NCBI GenBank assembly: GCA_026414485.1
Contig: JAOAIX010000002.1
Location: 112,268-176,267, forward strand
Length of the DNA: 64,000 nucleotides
Direction: 5' to 3'
Source of the DNA: Candidatus Bathyarchaeota archaeon
Lineage (GTDB): Archaea; Thermoproteota; Bathyarchaeia; Bathyarchaeales; Bathycorpusculaceae
Shown: piece by piece, positions 17,470 through 26,521 of the stretch
Layout of the letters: each line of letters begins with the position of its first letter
Position numbering within the stretch: the first letter of the stretch is position 1
The notes under the pieces: model-generated
Database searches by the model: none
Seen by the model: the letters and a program-made list of their open reading frames with translations, nothing else
Told to the model about the DNA's origin: nothing
Translations under genes and position numbers: made by a program

Positions 17470-19968
17470 CTACTTTCTTTTGCGAAGAACTAAGACGGCC
17501 ACAATGACAATTGCAATTATTACGACTGCGGCAGCAGCAATAATATAGACGTCCATGCTTGGCGCCGGAGCTTCTGGCTCAGGAACTACAGAGGGCGACA
17601 CAGTTGGTGTTGGCGAGACTGTTGGTGGTGCTGTTGGAGCTACGGTGGGTGATGCGGTTGGTTGTGGTGCAGCAGCTGCAGGGCAAACGCCAAAGTAAGT
17701 TGTGGCGTAAGAGCTGGAGTAAGAGTTTGTTCCTTTGAACGTTGCTGTTACTTTGTAGGTTCCTTCAACTGGTGGTACCCACATTATTCCAAAGTTGCCG
17801 CTTTCATCTGTTCTGACAGTTCCGATATTTTGGAAGTTGCCGTTGGGGTCAATTGCTGTTAACACCACTTCCACGCCTTTCACGTTTGTAGGTCTTGGAC
17901 GCTGCATGTATAAGTATTCCATCCATGCAGACATGCTTTCATCTGAAACAGCAGGTGTTCCTTTCTGGCCTGGAGACTGGTCAGTGACTGAACCTCTAAT
18001 CATAACGCCAGTTCCCAATGGAACTGCAGTGTCAGGTGCAGTGACAGTTGTTGCGCTGGGACCTTTACCAAAAGCGTAGACCTGCCCATCATAAGAGTTT
18101 AGCGCTGTAAGTATGCCGTCTGAAACTGCAGGGTTGCGCATCATTCCAGCGATTGACCAAACTTCTTTTCCGTCTGTAGTGTTTATTGCCCAGAGTTTGC
18201 CCCCTCGCCACAGCACTGCGTCAGGTGAGTGCTCGTCTGCAGTGACAAATATTTTTCCGTCAGCTACAGTGAAACCGTTGTACGACGGATAAACACCGTA
18301 GACTGTTTCGTAACCTGCACTGCCCATGTCAAAGGTCCATACGAGTCTGCCGTTTGTTGCATTGTAAGCCCGAACTGCACCTGTATAACCCGTTGTGTAA
18401 ACTTTTCCATAGGCTATGTCTCTTTGGTATTCAAAGACACCCCAACCATTCGGCAGGGGGTCAGTTACCCATAGCTGATTACCCGTACGTATGCTGTATG
18501 CGTAAGTTACCATTCGCCCCTCGTCACGCAGTACATATATACCGTCACGAATACTTGTTGCCATAGCGAAGAATGCCTGGTATATTTCAGTTCGATCCTT
18601 ACTCCAGAGAAGTTGTCCAGTTTTAGCGTCAAAGCAAGCGTCGGTCTGCACATAGGGAAATGTGTTTGTATCCCTCTTTTGTGCAAGTATATAATCGTCC
18701 GTTACCCCTGCAATGCTCAAGCCAGATATACTAATGGAAACGTTGTACTCGATTCCACGGGAGCCATCTATAATTGACCCGTAGGCTGGACTCCACGTAT
18801 CAATTGCGCCTCTAGTGTATATTGCCCTAGTCGAGTTCCAACGAATTAATCTCTGATTAGGCGCCGTACCTACAATAGCATATGAAAGTACCTCGCCTTT
18901 TGGTCCGAACATTGTTGGTCCCGCATTGAAACTTCCCAAGCCACCCCACGTCACATTGGTCACTTTACAGTGTTCTCTTCCTGTAAACGCATCATACAGA
19001 GTAAATGTGGCGTTAGTAGTAGCTCCTGATACGCTCCACAGATAGGCAATTAAACCGTGCTCATTCGGATTATCAATTTGCAAAACTTGCGCAAAGATTA
19101 TGTCCGTGTTATTTAGATACATTATCTGCTGACCAGTATACAAATCCATAATTACTGTGCCAAGTGCTGTAGTTGTCGTCGGGTTGTGCTCCGTGTAAAT
19201 TATTCGTCCCTCAAGAATTAGCGGTAGATAAAATTGCTCGTAGGATAGGCCTGTATAATAGCTGGCGTCGCCAAACTTACCTCCTCCTTGTCCACCAAAA
19301 ATTATCGGTTTAGCCCACAGAATATGAGCGCTATTTGGTGCTGAAGTATAAGGCGCAACTGCACAAGTCATACAGAAACTGCGGTTGGGTATATCATACG
19401 ATCGCATTAACCAGTTATCAGCGATAGCGCTCCAACCCTTGTTTTCAGCGTTAATTGGTCTTTTCCAAGCATCTGTAGGCAAGGGATTGTTCGGTATTCC
19501 TTGAATGGGTTCTTGCTGTACTGTAAGGGACACAATCGCGCTGTCGCTGGCTTTATAGAAAATCTGATTTGCAGTTACGTTTGACCATTGGGCTGGGAAG
19601 TGGGTTTGGAACTTGTATGTTCCCACCTGTGTGGGTGTATACATGAACCATCCGCCGCTGGTGGAATCAACATCTAAGTCAGTTCTTCTTTCCACAGTTC
19701 CATCAGGTTTTGTTATAGTTACCGCAAAGCCCTCAAAGTGATTTAGTAGATCAGTCGCGCCAGCTTTGACTTTATCAATTCTGTAACTTACCAAAACGGG
19801 TTGATTCACTCCCACAGGGTTTGGTGCAAGCATAATGTACGCGTTAGTGTCAACTGAAAATACGGCTGCGTCAGCAAAGGGTACAACTGCTAATATTGAA
19901 GTCGTTAAGAGCAACATTAAAAGCAGAGCTGCTGTAGATAATTGTTTACTATTTTTTTCATTTTTCAT
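17470..19968 (-). CDS. Cell-surface PQQ-type beta-propeller protein
   Basis: A large exported protein (832 residues). It has a signal peptide (about 1-34), an N-terminal beta-sandwich-like domain (about 45-150), then a beta-propeller built from PQQ-like blades. Recurrent motifs include GQLLWSKD, GNQLWVTDPL, GRLVWTFDMG and GKEVWSIAG. A further Ig-like/carboxypeptidase-regulatory-like domain (about 690-760) follows. The end is a Pro/Thr/Ser-rich stalk (about 765-805) and a C-terminal transmembrane helix with a RKRK stop-transfer. This is the classic layout of an archaeal surface-anchored protein. No catalytic motif or quinone-binding pattern is evident; propellers of this kind usually serve in binding. 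Single gene, convergent with trmI. Confidence 0.85.
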   Translation of the reverse strand: MKNEKNSKQLSTAALLLMLLLTTSILAVVPFADAAVFSVDTNAYIMLAPNPVGVNQPVLVSYRIDKVKAGATDLLNHFEGFAVTITKPDGTVERRTDLDVDSTSGGWFMYTPTQVGTYKFQTHFPAQWSNVTANQIFYKASDSAIVSLTVQQEPIQGIPNNPLPTDAWKRPINAENKGWSAIADNWLMRSYDIPNRSFCMTCAVAPYTSAPNSAHILWAKPIIFGGQGGGKFGDASYYTGLSYEQFYLPLILEGRIIYTEHNPTTTTALGTVIMDLYTGQQIMYLNNTDIIFAQVLQIDNPNEHGLIAYLWSVSGATTNATFTLYDAFTGREHCKVTNVTWGGLGSFNAGPTMFGPKGEVLSYAIVGTAPNQRLIRWNSTRAIYTRGAIDTWSPAYGSIIDGSRGIEYNVSISISGLSIAGVTDDYILAQKRDTNTFPYVQTDACFDAKTGQLLWSKDRTEIYQAFFAMATSIRDGIYVLRDEGRMVTYAYSIRTGNQLWVTDPLPNGWGVFEYQRDIAYGKVYTTGYTGAVRAYNATNGRLVWTFDMGSAGYETVYGVYPSYNGFTVADGKIFVTADEHSPDAVLWRGGKLWAINTTDGKEVWSIAGMMRNPAVSDGILTALNSYDGQVYAFGKGPSATTVTAPDTAVPLGTGVMIRGSVTDQSPGQKGTPAVSDESMSAWMEYLYMQRPRPTNVKGVEVVLTAIDPNGNFQNIGTVRTDESGNFGIMWVPPVEGTYKVTATFKGTNSYSSSYATTYFGVCPAAAAPQPTASPTVAPTAPPTVSPTPTVSPSVVPEPEAPAPSMDVYIIAAAAVVIIAIVIVAVLVLRKRK

Positions 19969-20295
19969 TTGTTTATTATCTCTCCTAAATTTCTCCGTAA
20001 CTTTTTGGTAAAAACTCCTATATTAAATTTGGCTGAAAGTAAAAAAGCAGAGGCAACTTTTTTTGAGTAAAATGCTGCTACATCCTTTTGAAATCGTGCG
20101 CCTCTTCAACACCTAGGCATTGTCCAGTTTAGAAAGTTTACTATTGTACTTAGGCTAACACTAATTAAGCCTAAGACATTGCCGTCCGAGTAACTCTGAG
20201 TTGTCATCCCTCAAAGGTCAATTTAATGCCTTCTCTTCATCCGGCAACAAAAGTTATCTGAACGGAAAATAAAAGCCTTCCAGAGTTTTGAAGTT
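19969..20295. other. Intergenic region, no gene recognised
   Basis: Between two minus-strand genes. The left end holds the AT-rich promoter of the surface propeller protein. A short perfect hairpin, CTTAGGCT (20149-20156) with AGCCTAAG (20168-20175) and an 11-base loop, lies in the middle. No T-run follows it, so it is not an obvious terminator. No ORF with coding character and no RNA gene was recognised. Confidence 0.5.
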
Positions 20296-20655
20296 TTATC
20301 TGAGACTTGCAATCATTTTTTGACGTGTTAAAAGCATAATTTTTCGACGGTTTGAATAAGACTTAGCGTGGTCACTGAACTTTTCTCCAATTATGATTGG
20401 ATTTGCCAACCCTACGTCTGATGAAGCACTATCCAAATTAATAAGAATATTCACACCGATGGTTCTGTTCCAGTCACGAACCCAAACAACTTGCTCCTCT
20501 TTCCCCTTCTGAACAATAAGGTCAAAATAACGTGTAACGCCGCTAAAACCGTCGAGACTTACAGCTTCACTTTTAACTTTGTAGCCTTCCTTTTTGAAGT
20601 AACTAAGCGCTAAATCCATCAATTGTGATCCTGACGGTTTGATAGCCCCACTCAT
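20296..20655 (-). CDS. PD-(D/E)XK/Mrr-like nuclease-fold protein
   Basis: A 119-residue protein that looks like a stand-alone restriction-endonuclease-like domain. The order is helix (LMDLALSYFKKEGYKV), acidic strand (RYFDLIVQKG), second strand (EEQVVWVRDWNRTIGVNILI), then a helix and strand (ANPIIIGEKFSDHAKSYSNR, KIMLLTR) as in Mrr-type proteins. The Asp in YFDLIV and the Asp in VRDWNR sit where catalytic acids are expected, but a clear (D/E)XK lysine is not obvious, so activity is uncertain. SD GGAGGGTGC precedes ATG 20655. It is divergent from the DUF1922 gene. Confidence 0.6.
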   Translation of the reverse strand: MSGAIKPSGSQLMDLALSYFKKEGYKVKSEAVSLDGFSGVTRYFDLIVQKGKEEQVVWVRDWNRTIGVNILINLDSASSDVGLANPIIIGEKFSDHAKSYSNRRKIMLLTRQKMIASLR

Positions 20656-20721
20656 ATTGCACCCTCCAATAACGTTAATTGCAAGTTTGCGGAAAAGTCT
20701 TTCGATAGGCGACGCACATCT

Positions 20722-20964
20722 ATGTCTCTCACGTTCATCTTGAAATGTAACAATTGCAACGGGCTATTTCTTGCTAGCGCACAACAGAAAACAAAAACGT
20801 GCCCTTACTGTGGAACCCGCTTAAACATAAACCGCTGTCAAAAGTTAGCCCATTCAGAAAACGTGTTTGAAGCCTCTGAAATCTTGCGTAAACTTAAATC
20901 AACTCAAAAGTCTAATCTTAAACAGCCCATACAAAAGTACCTTAGCAAAAAACAAATTAGCTAA
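20722..20964 (+). CDS. DUF1922-like zinc-ribbon protein
   Basis: An 80-residue protein with a rubredoxin-like zinc knuckle: CNNCNG at residues 9-14 and CPYCGTRL about 17 residues later. A helical tail follows (HSENVFEASEILRKLK), then a basic C terminus. This matches the small archaeal DUF1922 family, whose function is unknown. A role in nucleic-acid or protein binding is possible. It is divergent from the nuclease-fold gene, with starts only about 66 bases apart, so the two promoters overlap. Confidence 0.72.
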   Translation: MSLTFILKCNNCNGLFLASAQQKTKTCPYCGTRLNINRCQKLAHSENVFEASEILRKLKSTQKSNLKQPIQKYLSKKQIS

Positions 20965-21047
20965 AAACACAATATGACTCCAGTTAATGCTTTATCAGAT
21001 GAACACTTTTTAAAGTGAAACCCCATAGAATAAAGGGGCTATTGAAT

Positions 21048-21692
21048 ATGCAGAAGATCAGTGATTTTTTAATGTTTATGCTTCTTTTTCTCATTGTAGT
21101 CTCTTCTGTAGGTGTAGCGGGTGCACTCACAGTAGGTGTAAAGGAGGGCGACTGGATTGAATATCAAGTTAATATAACCGGCAATGTACCCGCGGAGCAC
21201 AATTCAACATGGGCGAAGCTTGAAGTCATGCAAATTGAGGATTCAATTGTCAACTTGACGGTTACTTCAGGTTTTGAAGGTTCCTTGCCAATCATAGAGT
21301 CTATTATTATAAATCTTGATGCTGGCATTTTGGGAGATTGCTTTATAATTCCAGCAAACCTTAAAGTGGGAGATGGCTTCTTTGACAGCCGCCAAGGTAA
21401 CCTCACGATTGCAAGCGCTAGCCAGAGAACAGTTGCGGGTTCAGAAAGGACATTAATTTCTGCAGCTACAGCTGAAACTGTCTATTTCTGGGATCAAATC
21501 ACAGGTATTTTAGTTGAAGCCCACACGGTCACATCCGATTTTAACATGACCACTCAAGCAACTAAAACTAACATGTGGCAAGAGTCGTCACCGCGCTTAG
21601 TCATTTATGCTATTGTCGTTGCGGTAATACTTATGCTTATCACGATGGCATTTTTTGTTTTTCAAAAGAAAAGGTTCGTACCTTCTATATGA
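21048..21692 (+). CDS. Small membrane-anchored surface protein
   Basis: About 214 residues, with an N-terminal signal sequence (FLMFMLLFLIVVSSVGVAGA) and a beta-rich extracytoplasmic domain of about 150 residues opening with VKEGDWIEYQVN. A C-terminal transmembrane helix (YAIVVAVILMLITMAFFVF) and a basic end (QKKR) follow. The GDWIEY opening and overall layout resemble the protein at 60748-61521, so the two appear to be paralogues. ATG 21048 is preferred (GGGG SD about 10 bases upstream); GTG 21015 would add eleven residues. The stop overlaps the start of the Pelota-like gene (ATGA). Function unknown. Confidence 0.7.
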   Translation: MQKISDFLMFMLLFLIVVSSVGVAGALTVGVKEGDWIEYQVNITGNVPAEHNSTWAKLEVMQIEDSIVNLTVTSGFEGSLPIIESIIINLDAGILGDCFIIPANLKVGDGFFDSRQGNLTIASASQRTVAGSERTLISAATAETVYFWDQITGILVEAHTVTSDFNMTTQATKTNMWQESSPRLVIYAIVVAVILMLITMAFFVFQKKRFVPSI

Positions 21693-22426
21693 GAAAGCAA
21701 AACACTTATGGTAGAGGTTACCCAGTTGCTGTACTAGTTGGGTTAAATACAAACCAAGCAGTAGTGTGGAGTGTCTTTAGTCGTGTAGTGAAGGCGGAGA
21801 AAACTCTACATCTTACCGCTGACGAAACTAACTCTAAATCTGTATACACTTTTTATGAGGCGGTCGTCAATGCTTTGCGTCCAATTTTGCAGGCTGGTGT
21901 ACGCAGCATTATTTTGGCTTCACCTCCACGCACTAACTTTTCTGAACAGTTTCTTCGTCACGTAAAAAATCATCACACGTGGCTTATTCAAGACTCTAAT
22001 AAAGCCATATTCGCCAAGATGACGGGCGCCGCAACTACAGTTGCAGAAGTTACACAACTTACACGCAACCCCGAATTTAAACAAATAATTACTCAGACAA
22101 CAGAAAAAGAAACAGAAACTCTTCTTGAGTTAATAGAAAAACGTCTCAGCTTCTCTGATGAGACACCCTTAATTTTGTATTCTTTTGAGGAGATAGAAAC
22201 ACATATTTTAACCCCTCATAAAAAAGGTGAAGCTCAACCTGAGTATTTGCTGTTGACGGATGTATTTCTTTCAAGTAGCGACCAAAAAAACCGTTTACAA
22301 AGGTTGATGCAAATTGCCTCAAACAAACATGTCAAGACACGAGTAGTAAAGGCAGATTCTCCTGCAGGTCAACGGTTAAAACAGCTTGGTGGCATTGTCT
22401 GCCTCGTAAAATATCCTGTGGCCTAA
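21689..22426 (+). CDS. Pelota/eRF1-like protein lacking domain 1
   Basis: A 245-residue protein that aligns by eye with domains 2 and 3 of archaeal Pelota/eRF1. The RNase H-like domain 2 starts at once (PVAVLVGLNTNQAVVWSVF; residues about 10-130). Domain 3 ends in the typical EYLLLTDVFL then SPAGQRLKQLGGIVCLVKY. The Sm-like N-terminal domain 1 of Pelota, which enters the ribosomal decoding site, is absent, and no GGQ is present. It could be a ribosome-rescue accessory or a diverged paralogue. ATG 21689 overlaps the upstream stop by four bases (ATGA); a longer reading from 21575 inside the upstream gene is artefactual. Confidence 0.72.
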   Translation: MRKQNTYGRGYPVAVLVGLNTNQAVVWSVFSRVVKAEKTLHLTADETNSKSVYTFYEAVVNALRPILQAGVRSIILASPPRTNFSEQFLRHVKNHHTWLIQDSNKAIFAKMTGAATTVAEVTQLTRNPEFKQIITQTTEKETETLLELIEKRLSFSDETPLILYSFEEIETHILTPHKKGEAQPEYLLLTDVFLSSSDQKNRLQRLMQIASNKHVKTRVVKADSPAGQRLKQLGGIVCLVKYPVA

Positions 22427-22519
22427 GGCATATATCTGGCTTAAAAGTGAATACGCAACAGTTGCTCCTCTTCAGGTGCCACGCAGGATTATCAGAATTA
22501 AAAAAAGCATGTTATGAAC

Positions 22520-23251
22520 TTAAATTAAATTTGCTTGTTTTAACTCTTCTACAGTTAACTGCCCTAAATGCAGAGATGTAGCTACAAGAACCCCTGAGAC
22601 TTTCATACTATAAAGTAAAAGAATATCTTTTAAGTTACGAACCCCACCACCTATAAAAATAGCGGCGCTAACACCACTTTTAATTTTTTTTAAACGTGCC
22701 ATGTCTACGCCTTCGTTGCTGCCAACTCGTGCCAAATCTAAAAAGATGATCTGTGAAACACCCATTTTTTGTATTTCAGACGCTATTTCCAAGGCATCCA
22801 TAGAATTTACCAGTTCAGATTTACACAGAACTTTGTCTTTCATTAGATCAAGGCTTACCATTATTTTCTCTGTTCCAAAAAGTTTTATCGCGTCTCTGAC
22901 AAAGTTCAGATTTTTTAAGGTTTCAGTTCCTATAACTATTTGATTTACTTTATTCTTAAAAAGCACTTGTGCCTTTTTTATTTCTGTTACACCTGCATCA
23001 ACTATAAGCTGCAAACCTGTTTGACTTGAAATCTTTCTGAATACTTCTGTATTGTCGCCTTTGCCAAGGATGGCGTCTAAATCAGCTATATACAATTTTT
23101 TGAATCCGAGCCCTTTGAACATTAAAGCAACTGCTGCAGGATCAGTGGAATTACATAACCTGCTCTGCAAAGGTTTGTATGCCGTGCGATTTCCTTTCAC
23201 CGCATGCACTACTTCATTGTTTAGAATATCTATAACCGGAATTATGTCCAC
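22520..23251 (-). CDS. HisA-related TIM-barrel protein (COG1411-like)
   Basis: A 243-residue (beta/alpha)8 barrel related to ProFAR isomerase HisA. It opens with IIPVIDILNNEVVHAV, matching the HisA first strand. The half-barrel phosphate motifs are recognisable (IVDAGVT; IFIGGGVRN near the end, then VSGVLVATSLH). It lies next to methanofuran genes rather than other histidine genes. It is best placed in the HisA-related group COG1411, found in archaea and H4MPT-using methylotrophs, whose function is unknown. A role in coenzyme biosynthesis is inferred from context. The gene is divergent from mfnB, with starts 92 bases apart. Confidence 0.8.
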   Translation of the reverse strand: MDIIPVIDILNNEVVHAVKGNRTAYKPLQSRLCNSTDPAAVALMFKGLGFKKLYIADLDAILGKGDNTEVFRKISSQTGLQLIVDAGVTEIKKAQVLFKNKVNQIVIGTETLKNLNFVRDAIKLFGTEKIMVSLDLMKDKVLCKSELVNSMDALEIASEIQKMGVSQIIFLDLARVGSNEGVDMARLKKIKSGVSAAIFIGGGVRNLKDILLLYSMKVSGVLVATSLHLGQLTVEELKQANLI

Positions 23252-23343
23252 ACTACTGCATCTCTTCTGAAATACGTGACATTACAGCAAAAGATTTAAG
23301 CTTAAGCAATTCGGCATCATCGATAGGCAGGGAGCAGATTTTC

Positions 23344-24078
23344 TTGAAGTTGCTGGTAAGCCCTACAGATGAAAAAGAAGCCTTAGAAGCGATCGCCGGA
23401 GGCGCTGATATAGTTGACGTAAAAAATCCAAAAGAGGGAACTTTAGGCGCAAGTTTTCCATGGATAATAAAAAGAGTTCGGGAGATTACTCCCAAAAATA
23501 TCGAGGTTAGCTGCACAATAGGTGACCTGCCAAACTTACCAGGTACTGCAGCACTATCCGCATTGGGCGCAGCTACTCTTGGTGTTAGCTACATTAAAGC
23601 GGGCTTGTATGGTGTTAAAAACAAAGATGAAGCAGTTGTGTTAATGAAAAATATAACCCGCGCCGTGAAGGCTTTTGACGCTTCTATTAAAGTTGTTGCC
23701 ACAGGTTACGCTGATGCTGAACGCATAAGCGCGGTTGATCCACTACTAGTTCCCGTTATTGCTCATATCGCTGAATGTGACGTGGCTATGGTAGATACTG
23801 CGGTTAAGGATGGCAAAACTCTGCTTGACTTTTTACATCAACATCAACTGCAGACGTTCATTGACGAAGCACACACCTTAAATTTGAAAGTAGCTTTAGC
23901 GGGTTCGGTTAAAAAAGAGCACCTTCCGCTTCTTTACAAATTGGGCACGGACATTGTGGGCGTACGCGGAGCAGCTTGCACGAATGGTGACAGAAAAAGT
24001 GGGCAGATTACTCGCCAGAGAGTTCGTGAACTAGTGCAGACACTTCACGCAATAGAAAGCAACCTAAGCGGAGCTTAA
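23344..24078 (+). CDS. mfnB: (5-formylfuran-3-yl)methyl phosphate synthase MfnB
   Basis: Makes the furan precursor 4-HFC-P from two glyceraldehyde-3-phosphate molecules, an early step in methanofuran synthesis. A 244-residue TIM barrel. The N terminus KLLVSPTDEKEALEAIAGGA is followed by DVKNPKEGTLGASFPW, a hallmark of the family containing the catalytic lysines. KAGLYG and VGVRGAACTNGDR near the C terminus are further signatures. Translation starts at TTG 23344, where family homology begins, after a GGGAG SD. First gene of the mfn operon; mfnA follows after four bases. Confidence 0.95.
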   Translation: MKLLVSPTDEKEALEAIAGGADIVDVKNPKEGTLGASFPWIIKRVREITPKNIEVSCTIGDLPNLPGTAALSALGAATLGVSYIKAGLYGVKNKDEAVVLMKNITRAVKAFDASIKVVATGYADAERISAVDPLLVPVIAHIAECDVAMVDTAVKDGKTLLDFLHQHQLQTFIDEAHTLNLKVALAGSVKKEHLPLLYKLGTDIVGVRGAACTNGDRKSGQITRQRVRELVQTLHAIESNLSGA

Positions 24079-24082
24079 TTTC

Positions 24083-25231
24083 ATGCAAGATAAGCCTCGT
24101 ACTAAAGCAGAAGTTTTAGCTCGACTTAAGACAGCACTAAAAAACGACGAGAGATATAAAAATGGAAAAATTTTTTGTTCAATGTGTACAAGCCCCCCTC
24201 TGTTTGCAAAAGAAGTGCATAAACTTTTTTTGGAATCAAACCTTGGTGACAAAGCCCTCTTTTCAGGGAGTAGTCAGCTAGAAAAAGAAGTTGTAGCAAC
24301 CTTAGCGCAACTTCTTCATGGTAAAACTGCTGTTGGTTTTCTTGTCTCAGGCGGAACAGAAGCAAATCTTTTAGCTATGCTTGCCGCCAGAGATCAAGCA
24401 AGCACCCAAACGCCAGAAGTGATTTTGCCCGAATCCGCGCATTTCTCTTTTCATAAAATTTGTCGTTTACTTAAATTGAAGCCGGTTTTTGCACGACTAG
24501 ACTCAAACTTTAGAGTTGATACAGATCATGTAGAACAATTACTCACCAAAAATACCGTGGCTATTGTGGGGACAGCTGGTTCTGCGGAGTTAGGAACAGT
24601 GGATCCTATTGATCAGCTGTCTGTGATAGCTACAAAAAACGATGTACATCTACATGTCGACGCTGCATTTGGCGGGCTGGTTCTCCCTTTTATTGAATAC
24701 GCAGACAACACTCTTGATTTTGACTTCAAACTTGAGGGCGTACGGTCAATTACCGTCGACCCCCACAAGATGGGCATGTCAACAATACCCGCCGGCGGAA
24801 TTCTTTTTCGAAACAACACTTATCTAAAGTATCTCCAAACGGAGACCCCGTACTTAACCGAGCAAACACAGTATACCTTTGTGGGCACACGATCAGCAGC
24901 TTCGGTTGCAGCAACTTGGGCAATTTTTCACCTCTTGGGGCGCGAAGGGTTCAAGAAAACGGTGAAAAAGTGTATGCAGTTAACAATGTTCTTAGCATCG
25001 AAGCTCGAAAAGGCAGGCTTCGAAGTTTTACTTCGACCCACGTTGAACATTGTGGCTTTCCGTTACGCGAATTCCAAGATGCTTGCAGACAATTTGCGCA
25101 GACGTGGTTGGTTTGTTTCGTATGTTCCTCGGTTAGATTGTATACGCGTTGTGATTATGCCACATTCCAAGAGGCGACATGTGGTAGGACTTTTGCGTTG
25201 TATCAACGAGTTGCAGAGACAAAATGTATAG
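24083..25231 (+). CDS. mfnA: L-tyrosine/L-aspartate decarboxylase MfnA
   Basis: PLP enzyme of the group II decarboxylase family that converts tyrosine to tyramine for methanofuran (some homologues make beta-alanine from aspartate). It has 382 residues, the normal size. Key features are SGGTEANLLAM (PLP phosphate), HVDAAFGGLV (Asp binding the pyridine nitrogen) and the internal-aldimine lysine in DPHKMGMS (Lys229). TQYTFVGTRSAA and a C-terminal small domain follow. ATG 24083 lies four bases after the mfnB stop. The operon context favours the tyrosine role. Confidence 0.93.
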   Translation: MQDKPRTKAEVLARLKTALKNDERYKNGKIFCSMCTSPPLFAKEVHKLFLESNLGDKALFSGSSQLEKEVVATLAQLLHGKTAVGFLVSGGTEANLLAMLAARDQASTQTPEVILPESAHFSFHKICRLLKLKPVFARLDSNFRVDTDHVEQLLTKNTVAIVGTAGSAELGTVDPIDQLSVIATKNDVHLHVDAAFGGLVLPFIEYADNTLDFDFKLEGVRSITVDPHKMGMSTIPAGGILFRNNTYLKYLQTETPYLTEQTQYTFVGTRSAASVAATWAIFHLLGREGFKKTVKKCMQLTMFLASKLEKAGFEVLLRPTLNIVAFRYANSKMLADNLRRRGWFVSYVPRLDCIRVVIMPHSKRRHVVGLLRCINELQRQNV

Positions 25232-25286
25232 CAAAAACTTTAAGGTAGTTATTTTCCAACGATTGCATATTGAGGTTGTTTAACTT

Positions 25287-26519
25287 TTGCATATTCTACT
25301 TTACGAGCATATCTCAAGTGGAGGTTTAGCGGGTGAAGATCTTTCTGCAAGTGTATTATGTGAGGGATTTGCTATGCTTAACACAGCAGCAGCTGATTTT
25401 CAGGCGGCTGGTCACTCCGTCACAGCTCTTGTAGATTCGCGGCTTGTAGCTTATGGTACACCGCTGAAAACAAAAAACGTGCTAGTTGTCTCCACTAAAG
25501 AAGCTGCAAAACAGACATTACTTAAGGCCGCTAACGAGGCTAATGCAGCGTTAGTGATTGCGCCTGAATCAGATAAGATTCTGTCTTCAATTGTTAGACA
25601 GTTAGAAGATGCCGGTTTGCAATCCCTAAATTGCTCACCTGCTGCAATCGAGAAAGTCGCAAACAAGTCAATCTTAAAGACTTATACAGAAGAACTAGGG
25701 TTGCCTATTCCTGAAACATTGATACTCAGCACTAGAGATACTCCCCAAAAAATTGCAACAACAATTAAGCGGAACCTGCAGTTTCCAGTGGTTTTTAAAC
25801 CTTCTGAGGGCACCAGTTGCTCGGGTTTAAGCATAGTCAACAGTTCAAGTCAGATAGTTACTGCGATTAATAAAATCAAAAAAGCCTCGGCAAATAAGCA
25901 TTTTATAGTTCAACAATTTGTTGAAGGTGTTCCTGCCAGTGTCAGCGTTATTTCAAATGGACACCAAGCTTTGCCTATCAGTCTAAACAGGCAGTCACTC
26001 ATTTTGGAGGTGCCTGAGGGCGATTCAATGTATAGCGGTGGTGAACTGCCTCTTGAAAGTGATCTCAAAGAGAAAGCGTACTGTGCAGCAAAAAAAATAG
26101 TTGAGTCAATAGATGGCTTAAAAGGTTACATAGGTGTAGATTTGATATTAACATCTAACACCGCGTTAATTGTGGATGTTAATCCGAGACTTACTACATC
26201 ATATGTTGGGCTACAAAAAATTGCACGCTTTAATATTGCACAAGCTATACTAGATGCTGTGCTCAACGGTGACCTTCCTAAGAATCACACGTTAGCAGGT
26301 TATTCTTGTTTCTCCAAAATCACATTGCCTAAACCTCATTATTCAGTTTTATCCAAAATATTTGAAATGTCAAGCATCGTTTCGCCACCGTTTCTTTTTC
26401 CAGAGGTAGAACATGTTTGTGCTATTCTGGAAGCACACGAAATGACACTGCTCCACGCTCAACGTAAACTCCAAGAAGTTAAAAAACAACTAATACAAAT
26501 CTGCCAGGGAGATACTTAA
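25287..26519 (+). CDS. mfnD: Tyramine--L-glutamate ligase MfnD (ATP-grasp)
   Basis: ATP-grasp ligase that joins glutamate to tyramine through a gamma-amide in methanofuran biosynthesis. It has 410 residues. The N-terminal Rossmann-like part starts HILLYEHISSGGLAG. The ATP-grasp domain follows: NKSILKTYTEELGLPIP (start of the fold), VVFKPSEGTSCSGL (nucleotide lysine and loop), and YIGVDLILTSN with VDVNPRLTTSYVG (metal-binding Asn). The C terminus after residue 330 is less conserved. TTG 25287 matches the family start and follows GAGG by about ten bases. mfnF begins two bases after the stop. Confidence 0.93.
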   Translation: MHILLYEHISSGGLAGEDLSASVLCEGFAMLNTAAADFQAAGHSVTALVDSRLVAYGTPLKTKNVLVVSTKEAAKQTLLKAANEANAALVIAPESDKILSSIVRQLEDAGLQSLNCSPAAIEKVANKSILKTYTEELGLPIPETLILSTRDTPQKIATTIKRNLQFPVVFKPSEGTSCSGLSIVNSSSQIVTAINKIKKASANKHFIVQQFVEGVPASVSVISNGHQALPISLNRQSLILEVPEGDSMYSGGELPLESDLKEKAYCAAKKIVESIDGLKGYIGVDLILTSNTALIVDVNPRLTTSYVGLQKIARFNIAQAILDAVLNGDLPKNHTLAGYSCFSKITLPKPHYSVLSKIFEMSSIVSPPFLFPEVEHVCAILEAHEMTLLHAQRKLQEVKKQLIQICQGDT

Positions 26520-26521
26520 CA

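Noticed and set aside
21575..21688. Longer N terminus for the Pelota-like gene
   Set aside because: This part reads the surface-protein gene in another frame and lacks homology; ATG 21689 has the ATGA coupling typical of operons.
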